Of a stretch of DNA of 64,000 bases, positions 1 through 8,195 are shown piece after piece. Source of the stretch: Amycolatopsis sacchari (GTDB lineage Bacteria; Actinomycetota; Actinomycetes; Mycobacteriales; Pseudonocardiaceae); contig NZ_FORP01000027.1 in the NCBI RefSeq assembly GCF_900114035.1, forward strand, positions 1 to 64,000, in the 5' to 3' direction. Within the stretch, counting starts at the first letter, position 1. The number at the start of each line of letters is the position of its first letter. The translations under genes and the position numbers were made by a program. The notes under the pieces are model-generated. The model saw nothing but the letters and a program-made list of their open reading frames with translations. It did no database searches and was not told where the DNA came from.

Positions 1-2
1 AG

Positions 3-3000
3 GCGACGACGGCGATCACGAACGCGATCAGCAAGGTGTCGGATCTGATCCGGAAGCTGGTCAAGACGATCGGGAACGTGACGCCGAAGATCCGCCGGAT
101 CGTGGACAAGCTCGGTGAGATCATCGAGAAGTTGTCGAAGCTGGGGCGTAAGTTCGCCCGGCGTGCGGATGGGGCGACGCTGCCCTCGGGGGCGAAGTCG
201 ATCGACACGCCGGAGTTGCACGCCCCGGACGCGCCACACACCCCGCACACCCCGGACGCCGACGTGCCGGGCGGCACTCACGCCGGCGACGGCACGACCA
301 CCGCCGGCCGCGAGGGCTCCCTGCGTTCGGACGCCGCGGAGCCACGGGACCGCGCCCAGGAGGTCACCGGCCGGTGTGGCGGTCGCGAGCCGATCGACCT
401 CGCGACCGGCGAGATGTACCTGACGCAGACCGACGTCGACCTGCCGGGGATCCTGCCGCTGCTGCTGCAGCGCACCCACATCTCCTCCTACCGGTCCGGC
501 CGCCTCTTCGGCCCCACCTGGGCGTCCACTTTGGACCAGCGGCTGGAGTTCGACGACGACGGCGTGTGCTACGCGGGGCCGGACGGGGTCATCCTCGTCT
601 ACCCGAGGGGCGACGGCGTGCTGCCCGTCGTGGGGGCGCGCTGGCCCTTGCACCACTCGGCGACCGGCTCCACCCTCGTCCAGCCGCAGACCGGGCGCAC
701 CCTGCACTTCGGCCCGCCCGTCGCGGGCACCGCGAAGCTGGCCGCGATCACCGACCGCACCGGGCACCGGATCGACCTCGACTACGACGACACCGGTCTC
801 GTGCGGCGGGTCCGGCACTCGGGCGGTTACGTGGTCGACGTCGAGACGCGGCGAGGGCTGGTCGCGGGCCTGTGGCTGGGCGAGATCCCGTTGGCGCGCT
901 TCGACTACGACGACGCTCGGCGGCTCGTGACGGTGATCAACTCCTCCGGCCTGGCGTTGCGCTTCGGCTATGACGCCGAGGGCCGGATAGTCGAGTGGGT
1001 CGACCGCAACGGGCGGTTCTACCGGTACCACTACGACGAAAACGGCCGGTGCGTCCGCACCGAGGGCAGCGCCGTGTGGGGCACGATCGCGTACGACCCC
1101 CTCCGGCGGACCACCGTCGAAACCAACTCGCTCGGCGAAGTCACCACGCACCAGTTCAACGAGGCGCACAAGCTCGTGCGGCGCGTGAACCCGCTGGGCG
1201 CGGAGATCTCCCAGGAATGGGACGCCGAGGACAGGTTGCTGTCCTACACGGACGAACTCGGCCGCGAAACCCGGTACACGTACGACGAAAACGGCAACCT
1301 GACGCGGATCCGGCGTCCGGACGGCACGGTCCTGACGTCCGTCCACAATGAACTGAACCTGCCGGTGAGCATCACCGGACCCGACGGCGCCACCACCACC
1401 TACACCTACGACGAGCGCGGCAACCGCACCTCGGTCACCGACGCCGCGGGCACCCGCACCCTGCTGTCCTACGACGAGCGCGGGCACCTCACCAGGATCG
1501 TCGACGGGCTGGGGAACGCCCACCACGTCGTGACCAACAACGCCGGGCTCCCGGTGGCGGTGACCGATCCGGAGGGCGGCACCGTCCACTACACGCGCGA
1601 CGTCTTCAACCGGGTCACCAGCGTGACCGACCAGCTGGGCGGCGTCACGCGCTACACCTGGACGATCGAGGGCCTGCCCGCGTCGCGGACCACGCCGGAC
1701 GGGGCGGTGGAACGCTGGCGCTACGACGGCGAAGGCAACCTTGTCGAGCACATCGGCCCGACCGGAGCGCGGACGACGTACGAGGTGTCCGGCTTCGACC
1801 AGGTCGCGGCGCGCACGACGCCGGACGGGGCCAGGATCGGCTTCCGCTACGACAGCGAGCTGCGGCTGGTCGAGGTGACCAACGCCGCCGGCGCCAGCTG
1901 GTCCTACCGCTACGACGCCGCCGGGAACCTGGTGGGGGAGACCGATTTCGACGGCCGCACCGTCACGTACCGGCACGACGCGGCGGGGCAGCTCGTCGAG
2001 CGCGTCAACGGGGCGGGCCAGAGCGTGCACTACACGCGCGACGCGCTCGGCCGCGTCGTCGAGCAGCGGGCGGGGGACCGGGTCAGCCGCTTCACCTACC
2101 GCGCCGACGGTGAGCTGATCGAGGCGACCAACCCGGACGCGGAGGTCCGGTTCGACCGCGACGTCCTGGGCAACGTGCTGGCGGAGCACTGCAACGGCCG
2201 CACCTTGCGCAACACCTACGACGCGCTCGGGCACCGCACGAGCCGCACCACGCCGGCGGGCACGGTCAGCACCTACCGCTACGACTCGCGGGGTTTCCTG
2301 TCCGCGCTGGCCATCGGCGAGCACCTGCTGGAGTTCGCGTACGACCCGGTGGGCCGCGAGCGCACCCGCCGGCTCGACGGCGCGGTCACGGTCGCGCAGA
2401 GCTGGGACGCGCAGCACCGGCTCACCGCGCAGGTCGTCAGCGCGGGCAACCCGTCCGGTCCGGACCGTGTGCTGCAGCAGCGCGCCTACCGCTACCGCGC
2501 CGATGGAGCGTTGACCGCCGTCGACGACCTGTTGCGCGGCACCCAGACCTACGACCTGGACGCGGCTGGCCGCGTCACCGCCGTCTCCGGCCGTGGCTGG
2601 CGGGAGACGTATGCCTACGACCCGGCGGGAAACCTCGCCGGAGCACGGTGGAGCACGCCGGGCAGCGGCGACGACGAGCGGCAGGGCGAGCGCGTCACGG
2701 CGGGCACGCTCGTGCGGTCCGCCGGGCGCACCGGCTACCAGCACGACGCGCAGGGCCGCGTGGTGCGCCGCACGCGGCACGGCCTGTCGGGGCAGCGCCG
2801 AACCTGGACATATACGTGGGACGCCGAAGACCGGCTCACCGCCGTCACCACACCCGACGGGCACGTGTGGCGGTACTCCTACGACGCGCTCGGCCGCCGC
2901 ATCGCGAAACTCCACTACGGCCCCGGCGGAACCGAGCTGATCGAGCGAACCGACTTCACGTGGGACCGCACGGTGCTGGCCGAGCAGACCACCTCTAGCG

Positions 3001-3806
3001 GGACGACGAGCTGGGACTACGAGCCGGGCAGCACGCGGCCGCTGGCGCAGGCCGAACTGACGCGGGACGAGGTGGACCGCCGGTTCTACGCGATCGTGAC
3101 CGATCTGGTCGGCACCCCGACGGAGCTGATCGACCCCGGTGGCGCGATCCGCTGGCACGCCCGCACCACGTTGTGGGGTGCGCCGACGTTCACCCCGCGT
3201 CAGGCCGCCGACTGCCCGCTGCGGTTCCCCGGGCAGTACCACGACCCGGAAACCGGGCTCAACTACAACTACCTCCGTTACTACGACCCCGACACCGGGT
3301 CCTACGCGTCCCCGGACCCGCTGGGGCTGGAGGCGGCGCCCAACAACCACGCGTACGTCGCCAATCCGGCCACCGCGGCCGACCCGACCGGCCTGATCCC
3401 GTGCGATGTGGCGGACGACCTCGCGGCGTACCGGCAGCGCCAGGGCATGCCGGTCGCCGGGTCCGCCGAGGACGCCCACACCGCGGCCCGGCTCGACGTT
3501 GACGGCCAGTCGTTCTACGGGCGCAACGGACACGGCATGGACATCGACATCAGGGCCAACGCGCAGACCAAGACCCACGCCGAGGCGCAGGCGTTCCAGG
3601 AGGCGAAAAACGCTGGTGTCAGCGGGAAAACCGGCACGCTCTACGTGGACAGGGACTTCTGCCGCGCGTGTGGTCCCAACGGTGGCGTCGGCTCGCTCAT
3701 GCGCGGGCTGGGCCTGGAGCGGCTCGAGGTCCACACGCCATCGGGCCGCTATACAATCGACGCCACGAAACGCCCGTCCATCCCGGTGCCATGGTCCGAG
3801 GGGTAA
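3..3806 (+). CDS. RHS/YD-repeat polymorphic toxin with C-terminal DddA-like deaminase (5' partial)
   Basis: The reading frame is open to the window edge, so the N-terminus lies upstream; a GTG at 36 is possible but the sequence before it reads as continuous helical protein. From that GTG, 1256 residues remain: an amphipathic helix-rich segment (1-55), a His/Pro linker (60-85), a DUF6531-like N-cap with RHS/YD repeats (about 110-1050, many YDxxG motifs), the conserved RHS core ending DPLGL (about 1062-1120), then a 135-residue toxin tip. The tip carries His1181-Ala-Glu1183 and Cys1209-x-x-Cys1212, the zinc/catalytic pattern of the bacterial deaminase fold. The H-to-C spacing (+28, +31) equals what I recall for DddA of Burkholderia. 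Inferred role: a contact-delivered cytosine deaminase toxin, possibly secreted by type VII. Whether it acts on dsDNA, ssDNA or RNA cannot be told. The immunity gene follows 6 bp later. Confidence 0.88.
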   Translation, partial: ATTAITNAISKVSDLIRKLVKTIGNVTPKIRRIVDKLGEIIEKLSKLGRKFARRADGATLPSGAKSIDTPELHAPDAPHTPHTPDADVPGGTHAGDGTTTAGREGSLRSDAAEPRDRAQEVTGRCGGREPIDLATGEMYLTQTDVDLPGILPLLLQRTHISSYRSGRLFGPTWASTLDQRLEFDDDGVCYAGPDGVILVYPRGDGVLPVVGARWPLHHSATGSTLVQPQTGRTLHFGPPVAGTAKLAAITDRTGHRIDLDYDDTGLVRRVRHSGGYVVDVETRRGLVAGLWLGEIPLARFDYDDARRLVTVINSSGLALRFGYDAEGRIVEWVDRNGRFYRYHYDENGRCVRTEGSAVWGTIAYDPLRRTTVETNSLGEVTTHQFNEAHKLVRRVNPLGAEISQEWDAEDRLLSYTDELGRETRYTYDENGNLTRIRRPDGTVLTSVHNELNLPVSITGPDGATTTYTYDERGNRTSVTDAAGTRTLLSYDERGHLTRIVDGLGNAHHVVTNNAGLPVAVTDPEGGTVHYTRDVFNRVTSVTDQLGGVTRYTWTIEGLPASRTTPDGAVERWRYDGEGNLVEHIGPTGARTTYEVSGFDQVAARTTPDGARIGFRYDSELRLVEVTNAAGASWSYRYDAAGNLVGETDFDGRTVTYRHDAAGQLVERVNGAGQSVHYTRDALGRVVEQRAGDRVSRFTYRADGELIEATNPDAEVRFDRDVLGNVLAEHCNGRTLRNTYDALGHRTSRTTPAGTVSTYRYDSRGFLSALAIGEHLLEFAYDPVGRERTRRLDGAVTVAQSWDAQHRLTAQVVSAGNPSGPDRVLQQRAYRYRADGALTAVDDLLRGTQTYDLDAAGRVTAVSGRGWRETYAYDPAGNLAGARWSTPGSGDDERQGERVTAGTLVRSAGRTGYQHDAQGRVVRRTRHGLSGQRRTWTYTWDAEDRLTAVTTPDGHVWRYSYDALGRRIAKLHYGPGGTELIERTDFTWDRTVLAEQTTSSGTTSWDYEPGSTRPLAQAELTRDEVDRRFYAIVTDLVGTPTELIDPGGAIRWHARTTLWGAPTFTPRQAADCPLRFPGQYHDPETGLNYNYLRYYDPDTGSYASPDPLGLEAAPNNHAYVANPATAADPTGLIPCDVADDLAAYRQRQGMPVAGSAEDAHTAARLDVDGQSFYGRNGHGMDIDIRANAQTKTHAEAQAFQEAKNAGVSGKTGTLYVDRDFCRACGPNGGVGSLMRGLGLERLEVHTPSGRYTIDATKRPSIPVPWSEG

Positions 3807-3812
3807 CACACG

Positions 3813-4202
3813 ATGCAGCTGTCAGTCGACACGTGGGACGGCGTCCACGTCTCGTTCGTCGAGATCGGGGAGCCCACGCTCGAGCAGGTCCTCGAGGCGG
3901 TCGACCAGCTCGACAGCAAGATCCACACGGAGGTGTCCGTCCGCCGCGACGAGCCCTTTGAGTACCTGACGATCGCCGGGGGGCCGGAGTACTTCCTCGT
4001 TTCCGGCGAGGGGCGCGACGGGTCGTTCCCGCAGCTCACCACGCCGGACGCGGGGGAGGGCAAGGTGACCCTCGTCGTCGGCGGCCAGAGCAGCGAGTTC
4101 AACCTGACGGACGTCGTCCGGCGTGACCGCATCCCGGGCGCGGTGCAGCAGCTTTTCGACGGGCTGACCGAGGACCTGCCCGCCCCCTGGGTGGTGGAGT
4201 AG
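3813..4202 (+). CDS. Probable immunity protein (Imm1-like) for the deaminase toxin
   Basis: A 129-residue acidic protein with no signal peptide or membrane segment, so probably cytoplasmic. Its ATG lies 6 bp after the toxin stop, with GAGGGG at 3798-3803 overlapping the toxin's last codons as a ribosome binding site, so the two are co-translated. The sequence has the small alpha/beta layout of Imm1-type immunity proteins: an early WDG, a helical LEQVLEAVDQL segment, then a GGPEYFLVSG strand-turn-strand and a C-terminal W. Imm1 members are known partners of deaminase toxins. The assignment rests on position, size, acidity and resemblance; a different Imm family is possible. The expected role is to bind the toxin tip and protect the producer and its siblings. 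Confidence 0.7.
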   Translation: MQLSVDTWDGVHVSFVEIGEPTLEQVLEAVDQLDSKIHTEVSVRRDEPFEYLTIAGGPEYFLVSGEGRDGSFPQLTTPDAGEGKVTLVVGGQSSEFNLTDVVRRDRIPGAVQQLFDGLTEDLPAPWVVE

Positions 4203-4403
4203 CGCTTCCTGGTCCATGCCTGCCGGGCAGCTGCTGACGCCGCTGGGCACGGCCGCGCCGGGGAACCGGCGGCGATCCGTGGGCGGCCACCTCGAGGCGC
4301 TGCCGCACCGGCGCTGACCTGCCACGCGAGGCCCGAGGGCACGGCGCCGATCCCCCGCCGACCACCGCGAACCACCGCCCGCGAGGGCGACCGCCCCCGG
4401 TGA

Positions 4404-5438
4404 TCACCGCCCCGGCGGGCGTCCCGTGCTGCCGCGCACGATGAGCTTCGGCTGGACCACGTGGTCGGCCGGGGCGCGGGCCGGGTCCTCCAGCCGCGCG
4501 ACGACCGCCCGCACCGCGAGGTCCGCCTGCCGGTCGGGCGCCTGCGCCACCGTCGTCAGGTCGATGTGCGACAGCTGCGCCAGCCGGCTGTCGTCGAAGC
4601 CCGCGACCGAGATCTCGCCCGGCACGGCGACCCCGGCCCGCTTCATCGCATCCAGGAACCCCACGGCACACCGGTCGTTGCCGGCGAACACCGCGGTCGG
4701 CATCGCCGCCCGGTCCGCGAGCAGGCTCTCCGCCGCCTGCGCGCCCGACTCCTCGGTCTGGTCCCCGGGCAGCACCCGCGCCGACGCCTCCAGCCCGTGC
4801 CGCCGCATCGCCGTGCGGTAGGCCCTGCGCCGCTCCGCCGAACCCGGCCCGCTGCCGCCGTCGATGTGCACGATCTCCGTGTGCCCCAGCTCGACCAGGT
4901 AGTCCACGACCTCCCTGGCGCCGCGGGCCTCCGCGGTGTGCACGGTGTCGACCTCGCCGTCCGCGTCCCCGCGGCCGACGACCACCGTGGGCACCCGGCG
5001 GCCCAGCTCGGCGACGTAGGCCCCGTCGAGGTTGGGGCCCAGCAGGATCACGCCCTCGCACCGGTGGCTCAGCAACGCCTCCACCGCCGCCCGCTCGTCC
5101 CGCGTCGGCACCGCCGCCGAGAGCAGGATGTCGTACCCCAGCTCCTCGGCCGCCGGGTAGATGCCCTCCACCAGGTCGGCGTGGAAGGGGTTGCGCACCG
5201 TCATCATCACGCCGAGCACCTTGCTGCGGGACCGCGCCAGCAGCTGCGCGGCGCTGTCCGGCCGGTAGCCCAGCTCCCGCGCCGCCGCGAACACCCGCTC
5301 CCGCGTCTCCTCGCTCGGCCCGCGTTCGTTGCGGAAGACCAGCGACACGAGCGCGCGGGACACCCCGACGCGCGCGGCCACGTCCGCCATGGTCGGACGG
5401 CCGCGCTTGCCGCCGTCGCCCCGGGTTCCTTCGTCCAT
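4404..5438 (-). CDS. LacI-family repressor of the inositol operon
   Basis: A 344-residue LacI/GalR regulator. The N-terminal helix-turn-helix begins at about residue 12 (TMADVAARVGVSRALVSLVF), followed by a periplasmic-binding-protein-like effector domain (about 65-335). I chose ATG 5438 because GAGGGGA lies just upstream; a GTG at 5462 would have its AGGAG almost touching the start. It diverges from iolC, with a promoter and two copies of a 12-bp repeat between them. By context it is a repressor of inositol catabolism released by an inositol-derived inducer, functionally like IolR although IolR of Bacillus is a DeoR protein. The effector is not visible from sequence. A 12-bp palindrome (CGGTGATCACCG, 4398-4409) overlaps its stop. 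Confidence 0.9.
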   Translation of the reverse strand: MDEGTRGDGGKRGRPTMADVAARVGVSRALVSLVFRNERGPSEETRERVFAAARELGYRPDSAAQLLARSRSKVLGVMMTVRNPFHADLVEGIYPAAEELGYDILLSAAVPTRDERAAVEALLSHRCEGVILLGPNLDGAYVAELGRRVPTVVVGRGDADGEVDTVHTAEARGAREVVDYLVELGHTEIVHIDGGSGPGSAERRRAYRTAMRRHGLEASARVLPGDQTEESGAQAAESLLADRAAMPTAVFAGNDRCAVGFLDAMKRAGVAVPGEISVAGFDDSRLAQLSHIDLTTVAQAPDRQADLAVRAVVARLEDPARAPADHVVQPKLIVRGSTGRPPGR

Positions 5439-5455
5439 CTTCCCCTCGCCAGGTC

Positions 5456-5519
5456 TTGACACGCTCCTGTCGCCGGGCCCATAGTACCGGCTACTAGAGC
5501 GCGCTAATAGAGCGCGCTA
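5456..5519 (+). promoter_or_regulatory. iol promoter with tandem LacI operator repeats
   Basis: TTGACA (5456-5461) and CATAGT (5480-5485) are 18 bp apart and read toward iolC. Just downstream lie two identical copies of TAGAGCGCGCTA at 5495-5506 and 5508-5519, each with the palindromic core AGCGCGCT typical of LacI-family sites. The copies sit where a bound repressor would block initiation, between the divergent lacI and iolC starts. The site assignment is an inference from position and symmetry. Confidence 0.7.
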
Positions 5520-5549
5520 AGCGAGATCGCGGCACAAGGAGGTGTGCAG

Positions 5550-6509
5550 GTGACCAGCCACGACGCGGGGTACGACCTCCTGACGATGGGCCGGATCGGG
5601 GTGGACGTCTACCCGCTGCAGACCGGCGTCGGGCTGGCGGAGGTCACCTCGTTCGGCAAGTACCTCGGCGGCACGGCCACGAACGTCGCGGTCGCGGGGG
5701 CGCGCTACGGGCTGCGCTCGGCGGTGGTCACCAAGACCGGCGCCGACCCGTTCGGGGTGTTCCTCCGCCGCGCGCTGACCGGCTACGGCGTGGACACCCG
5801 GTTCGTCGGGACGAGCGAGCACCTGCCCACGCCGGTGACGTTCTGCGAGATCTTCCCGCCGGACGACTTCCCGCTGTACTTCTACCGCTTCCCCAAGGCG
5901 CCGGACCTGGACATCGCGGTGGACGACCTGGACTTCGACGCGATCAGGACCGCCAAGATCTTCTGGGTCACCGTGACCGGCCTGTCGCAGGAGCCCAGCC
6001 GCGAAGCGACGCTGGCCGCGCTGGAAGCGCGGGGCCGCCGCGGTACCACCGTGCTGGACCTGGACTACCGGCCGATGTTCTGGCCGTCGCGCGAGCACGC
6101 CAGGGAATGGGTGGGCAAGGCGCTCGGGCACGTCACGGTCGCGGTCGGCAACCTCGACGAGTGCGAGACGGCGGTGGGCACCCGTGACCCCCGCGAGGCC
6201 GCGAAAGCCTTGCGGGACAAGGGGATCAGCCTCGCCGTGGTCAAGCAGGGGCCGGCGGGCGTGCTGGCGGTGGACGATGCCGGCGAGGTCGAGGTGCCGC
6301 CGGTGCCGGTGGACGTGGTGAACGGCCTCGGCGCGGGCGACGCGTTCGGCGGGGCGTTGTGCCACGGCCTGCTGTCGGGCTGGGACACGGCGCGGATCAT
6401 GCGGTTCGCCAACGCCGCCGGCGCACACGTGGCCGGGGAGCTGGCGTGCTCCGACGCGATGCCGACCGAGGAACAGGTACTGCGGAAGCTGGGAGGAACG
6501 GGTGTCTGA
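5550..6509 (+). CDS. iolC: 5-dehydro-2-deoxygluconokinase
   Basis: A 319-residue PfkB/ribokinase-family kinase that phosphorylates 5-dehydro-2-deoxy-D-gluconate (DKG) in the fifth step of myo-inositol breakdown. It shows the first PfkB signature (GGTATNVAVAGARYG, about residue 33) and the second with the catalytic base (NGLGAGDAFGG, about 255). The start is GTG 5550, seven bases after AAGGAGG (5536-5542); the GTG at 5544 would be one base from the Shine-Dalgarno. It opens a nine-gene operon and overlaps the next gene by 8 bp. The iolB and iolD neighbours make the IolC assignment firm. Confidence 0.93.
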   Translation: MTSHDAGYDLLTMGRIGVDVYPLQTGVGLAEVTSFGKYLGGTATNVAVAGARYGLRSAVVTKTGADPFGVFLRRALTGYGVDTRFVGTSEHLPTPVTFCEIFPPDDFPLYFYRFPKAPDLDIAVDDLDFDAIRTAKIFWVTVTGLSQEPSREATLAALEARGRRGTTVLDLDYRPMFWPSREHAREWVGKALGHVTVAVGNLDECETAVGTRDPREAAKALRDKGISLAVVKQGPAGVLAVDDAGEVEVPPVPVDVVNGLGAGDAFGGALCHGLLSGWDTARIMRFANAAGAHVAGELACSDAMPTEEQVLRKLGGTGV

Positions 6510-7371
6510 AACAGTGCGGCGGATCGTCGAACGCCGCGTGCGTGAACCGGAGGCGATCGCGGAGGCCGCCGCGAACCGGGTGCGGGCGAAGTCCCCGTTC
6601 AACGACCGGGGCCGCACGATGATCATCGCCGCGGACCACCCGGCCCGCGGCGCGAACGCCGTCGGCGGCGATCCGCTCGCGATGGCCGACCGGGGCGAGC
6701 TGCTGGAGCGGCTGTGCCTGGCGCTGGACCGCCCCGGCGTGACCGGGGTGCTGGCGACGGCGGACGTCCTGGAGGACCTGCTGCTGCTGGGCGCGCTGGA
6801 CGGCAAGACCGTGCTCGGCTCGATGAACCGCACGGGCCTGGCGGGCTCGGTGTTCGAGATCGACGACCGCTTCGCCTGCTACGACGCGGAATCCCTGGAG
6901 CGGATGCGGTTCGACGGCGGCAAGACGCTCACCCGGATCTGCCTGACCGACCCGGCCACCCCGGGGGTGCTGGAGAACACCGCCAAGGCCGTGAACGAGC
7001 TCGCCGAACGCGGGCTCATCGCGATGGTGGAGCCGTTCCTGTCGGAGTGGCGGGACGGGCGGCTGCACAACGACCTGTCCCCGGAAGCCGTGATCAAGTC
7101 GATCACGATCGCCTCCGGGCTGGGCCGCACCTCCGCCTACACGTGGCTGAAGCTCCCCGTCGTGGACGACATGGAGTGGGTGCTCGCGTCCTCGACGCTG
7201 CCCGCGGTGCTGCTCGGCGGCGAGGTGAGGGACCCGGACGCGGCGTTCGCGTCGTGGCAACGCGCGCTGGCCCTGCCGACCGTGCAGGGCCTGGTCGTCG
7301 GACGTTCGCTGCTCTACCCGCACGACGGCGACGTCGCCAAGGCGGTCGACACGGCGGTGGGGCTGCTGTGA
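6502..7371 (+). CDS. Cgl0158-family (beta/alpha)8 aldolase, probable DKG-6-phosphate aldolase
   Basis: A 289-residue TIM-barrel protein of the Cgl0158 family, often labelled deoxyribose-phosphate aldolase-like. Its GTG overlaps the iolC stop by 8 bp. The IIAADHPARG segment (about residue 36) and the conserved lysine in TWLKLP (about 213) fit a class I Schiff-base aldolase. No IolJ-type class II aldolase is present in the window. By position directly after the kinase it should cleave 5-dehydro-2-deoxy-gluconate 6-phosphate into dihydroxyacetone phosphate and malonate semialdehyde. The reaction is inferred from context; the family membership is recognised from sequence. Confidence 0.8.
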   Translation: MSETVRRIVERRVREPEAIAEAAANRVRAKSPFNDRGRTMIIAADHPARGANAVGGDPLAMADRGELLERLCLALDRPGVTGVLATADVLEDLLLLGALDGKTVLGSMNRTGLAGSVFEIDDRFACYDAESLERMRFDGGKTLTRICLTDPATPGVLENTAKAVNELAERGLIAMVEPFLSEWRDGRLHNDLSPEAVIKSITIASGLGRTSAYTWLKLPVVDDMEWVLASSTLPAVLLGGEVRDPDAAFASWQRALALPTVQGLVVGRSLLYPHDGDVAKAVDTAVGLL

Positions 7372-8195
7372 ACCTGTACCGCGAGGCGGGATCGACCGCC
7401 GAGAAGCCGTTCGACGTCGTCGTCACGCCGGAATCCGCGGGCTGGGGTTACTCGGGCCTGCGGGTGCTGGACCTCGACGGCGTACAGACAGTGTCCACAG
7501 GGGACAGTGAAACGCTGGTGCTGCCGCTGTCCGGCGGCTGCACCGTCGCGGTGGCAGGCGAGAGCTTCACCCTGCGCGGCCGTACCGGAGTCTTCGACGC
7601 GGTGACCGATTTCGTCTACTTGCCGAGGGATGCCGAGGCGACGATCACCGGGAGGGGCCGGTTCGCGTTGCCCTCCGCGAAGACCGGAAAGCGCTTACCC
7701 GCGCGGTACCAGCCCGCCGAGGCCACCCCGGTCGAACTGCGGGGTGCCGGGAACTGTTCCCGCCAGGTCAACAACTACTGCCTGCCGCACACGTTCGAGG
7801 CGGACCGGCTGCTGGTGTGCGAGGTGCTGACGCCGGGCGGCAACTGGTCGTCCTACCCGCCCCACAAGCACGACGAAGCCCGCGAAGGGGAGAGCGTACT
7901 GGAGGAGATCTACTACTTCGAGGTCTCCGGCGGCGGCATGGGCTACCAGCGGGTGTACGGGTCCTCGGACGTGCTGGCGGAGGTGCGCTCCGGGGACGTC
8001 GTGCTGATCCCGCACGGCTGGCACGGGCCGTCGATGGCCGCGCCGGGGTACGACCTGTACTACCTCAACGTGATGGCGGGTCCCGGTCCCGAGCGGGCGT
8101 GGCTGATCTCCGACGACCCCGCGCACGCGTGGGTGCGCCAGACCTGGGAATCGCGGGAAGTCGATCCACGCCTGCCTTTCGGGAGCGACCGATGA
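7368..8195 (+). CDS. iolB: 5-deoxy-glucuronate isomerase
   Basis: A 275-residue bicupin that converts 5-deoxy-D-glucuronate to 5-dehydro-2-deoxy-D-gluconate. The start is GTG 7368, inside the GTGA that ends the aldolase gene. The C-terminal cupin shows the metal site PPHKHD (about residue 164) with EEIYYFE about 15 residues later and a PHGWHGP motif (about 210), all typical of IolB. Codon 110 (7695-7697) is TTA, the rare leucine codon that in many actinomycetes is read by the developmentally controlled bldA tRNA. I saw no other TTA codon in this operon on reading, though I did not scan exhaustively. The stop overlaps the iolD start as ATGA. Confidence 0.93.
   Translation: MNLYREAGSTAEKPFDVVVTPESAGWGYSGLRVLDLDGVQTVSTGDSETLVLPLSGGCTVAVAGESFTLRGRTGVFDAVTDFVYLPRDAEATITGRGRFALPSAKTGKRLPARYQPAEATPVELRGAGNCSRQVNNYCLPHTFEADRLLVCEVLTPGGNWSSYPPHKHDEAREGESVLEEIYYFEVSGGGMGYQRVYGSSDVLAEVRSGDVVLIPHGWHGPSMAAPGYDLYYLNVMAGPGPERAWLISDDPAHAWVRQTWESREVDPRLPFGSDR

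Noticed and set aside
725..3200. Tandem repeat or mobile element in the first 3 kb
   Set aside because: The periodicity is the YD/RHS protein repeat of the toxin, not a DNA repeat or transposon.
4398..4409. CGGTGATCACCG palindrome as a terminator
   Set aside because: It overlaps the lacI stop but has no T tract and could occur by chance in this GC-rich context; not strong enough to list.
4461..5459. Long plus-strand open frame opposite the LacI gene
   Set aside because: Arg/His/Pro-rich shadow of the lacI codons with no family motifs; typical of antisense frames in high-GC DNA.
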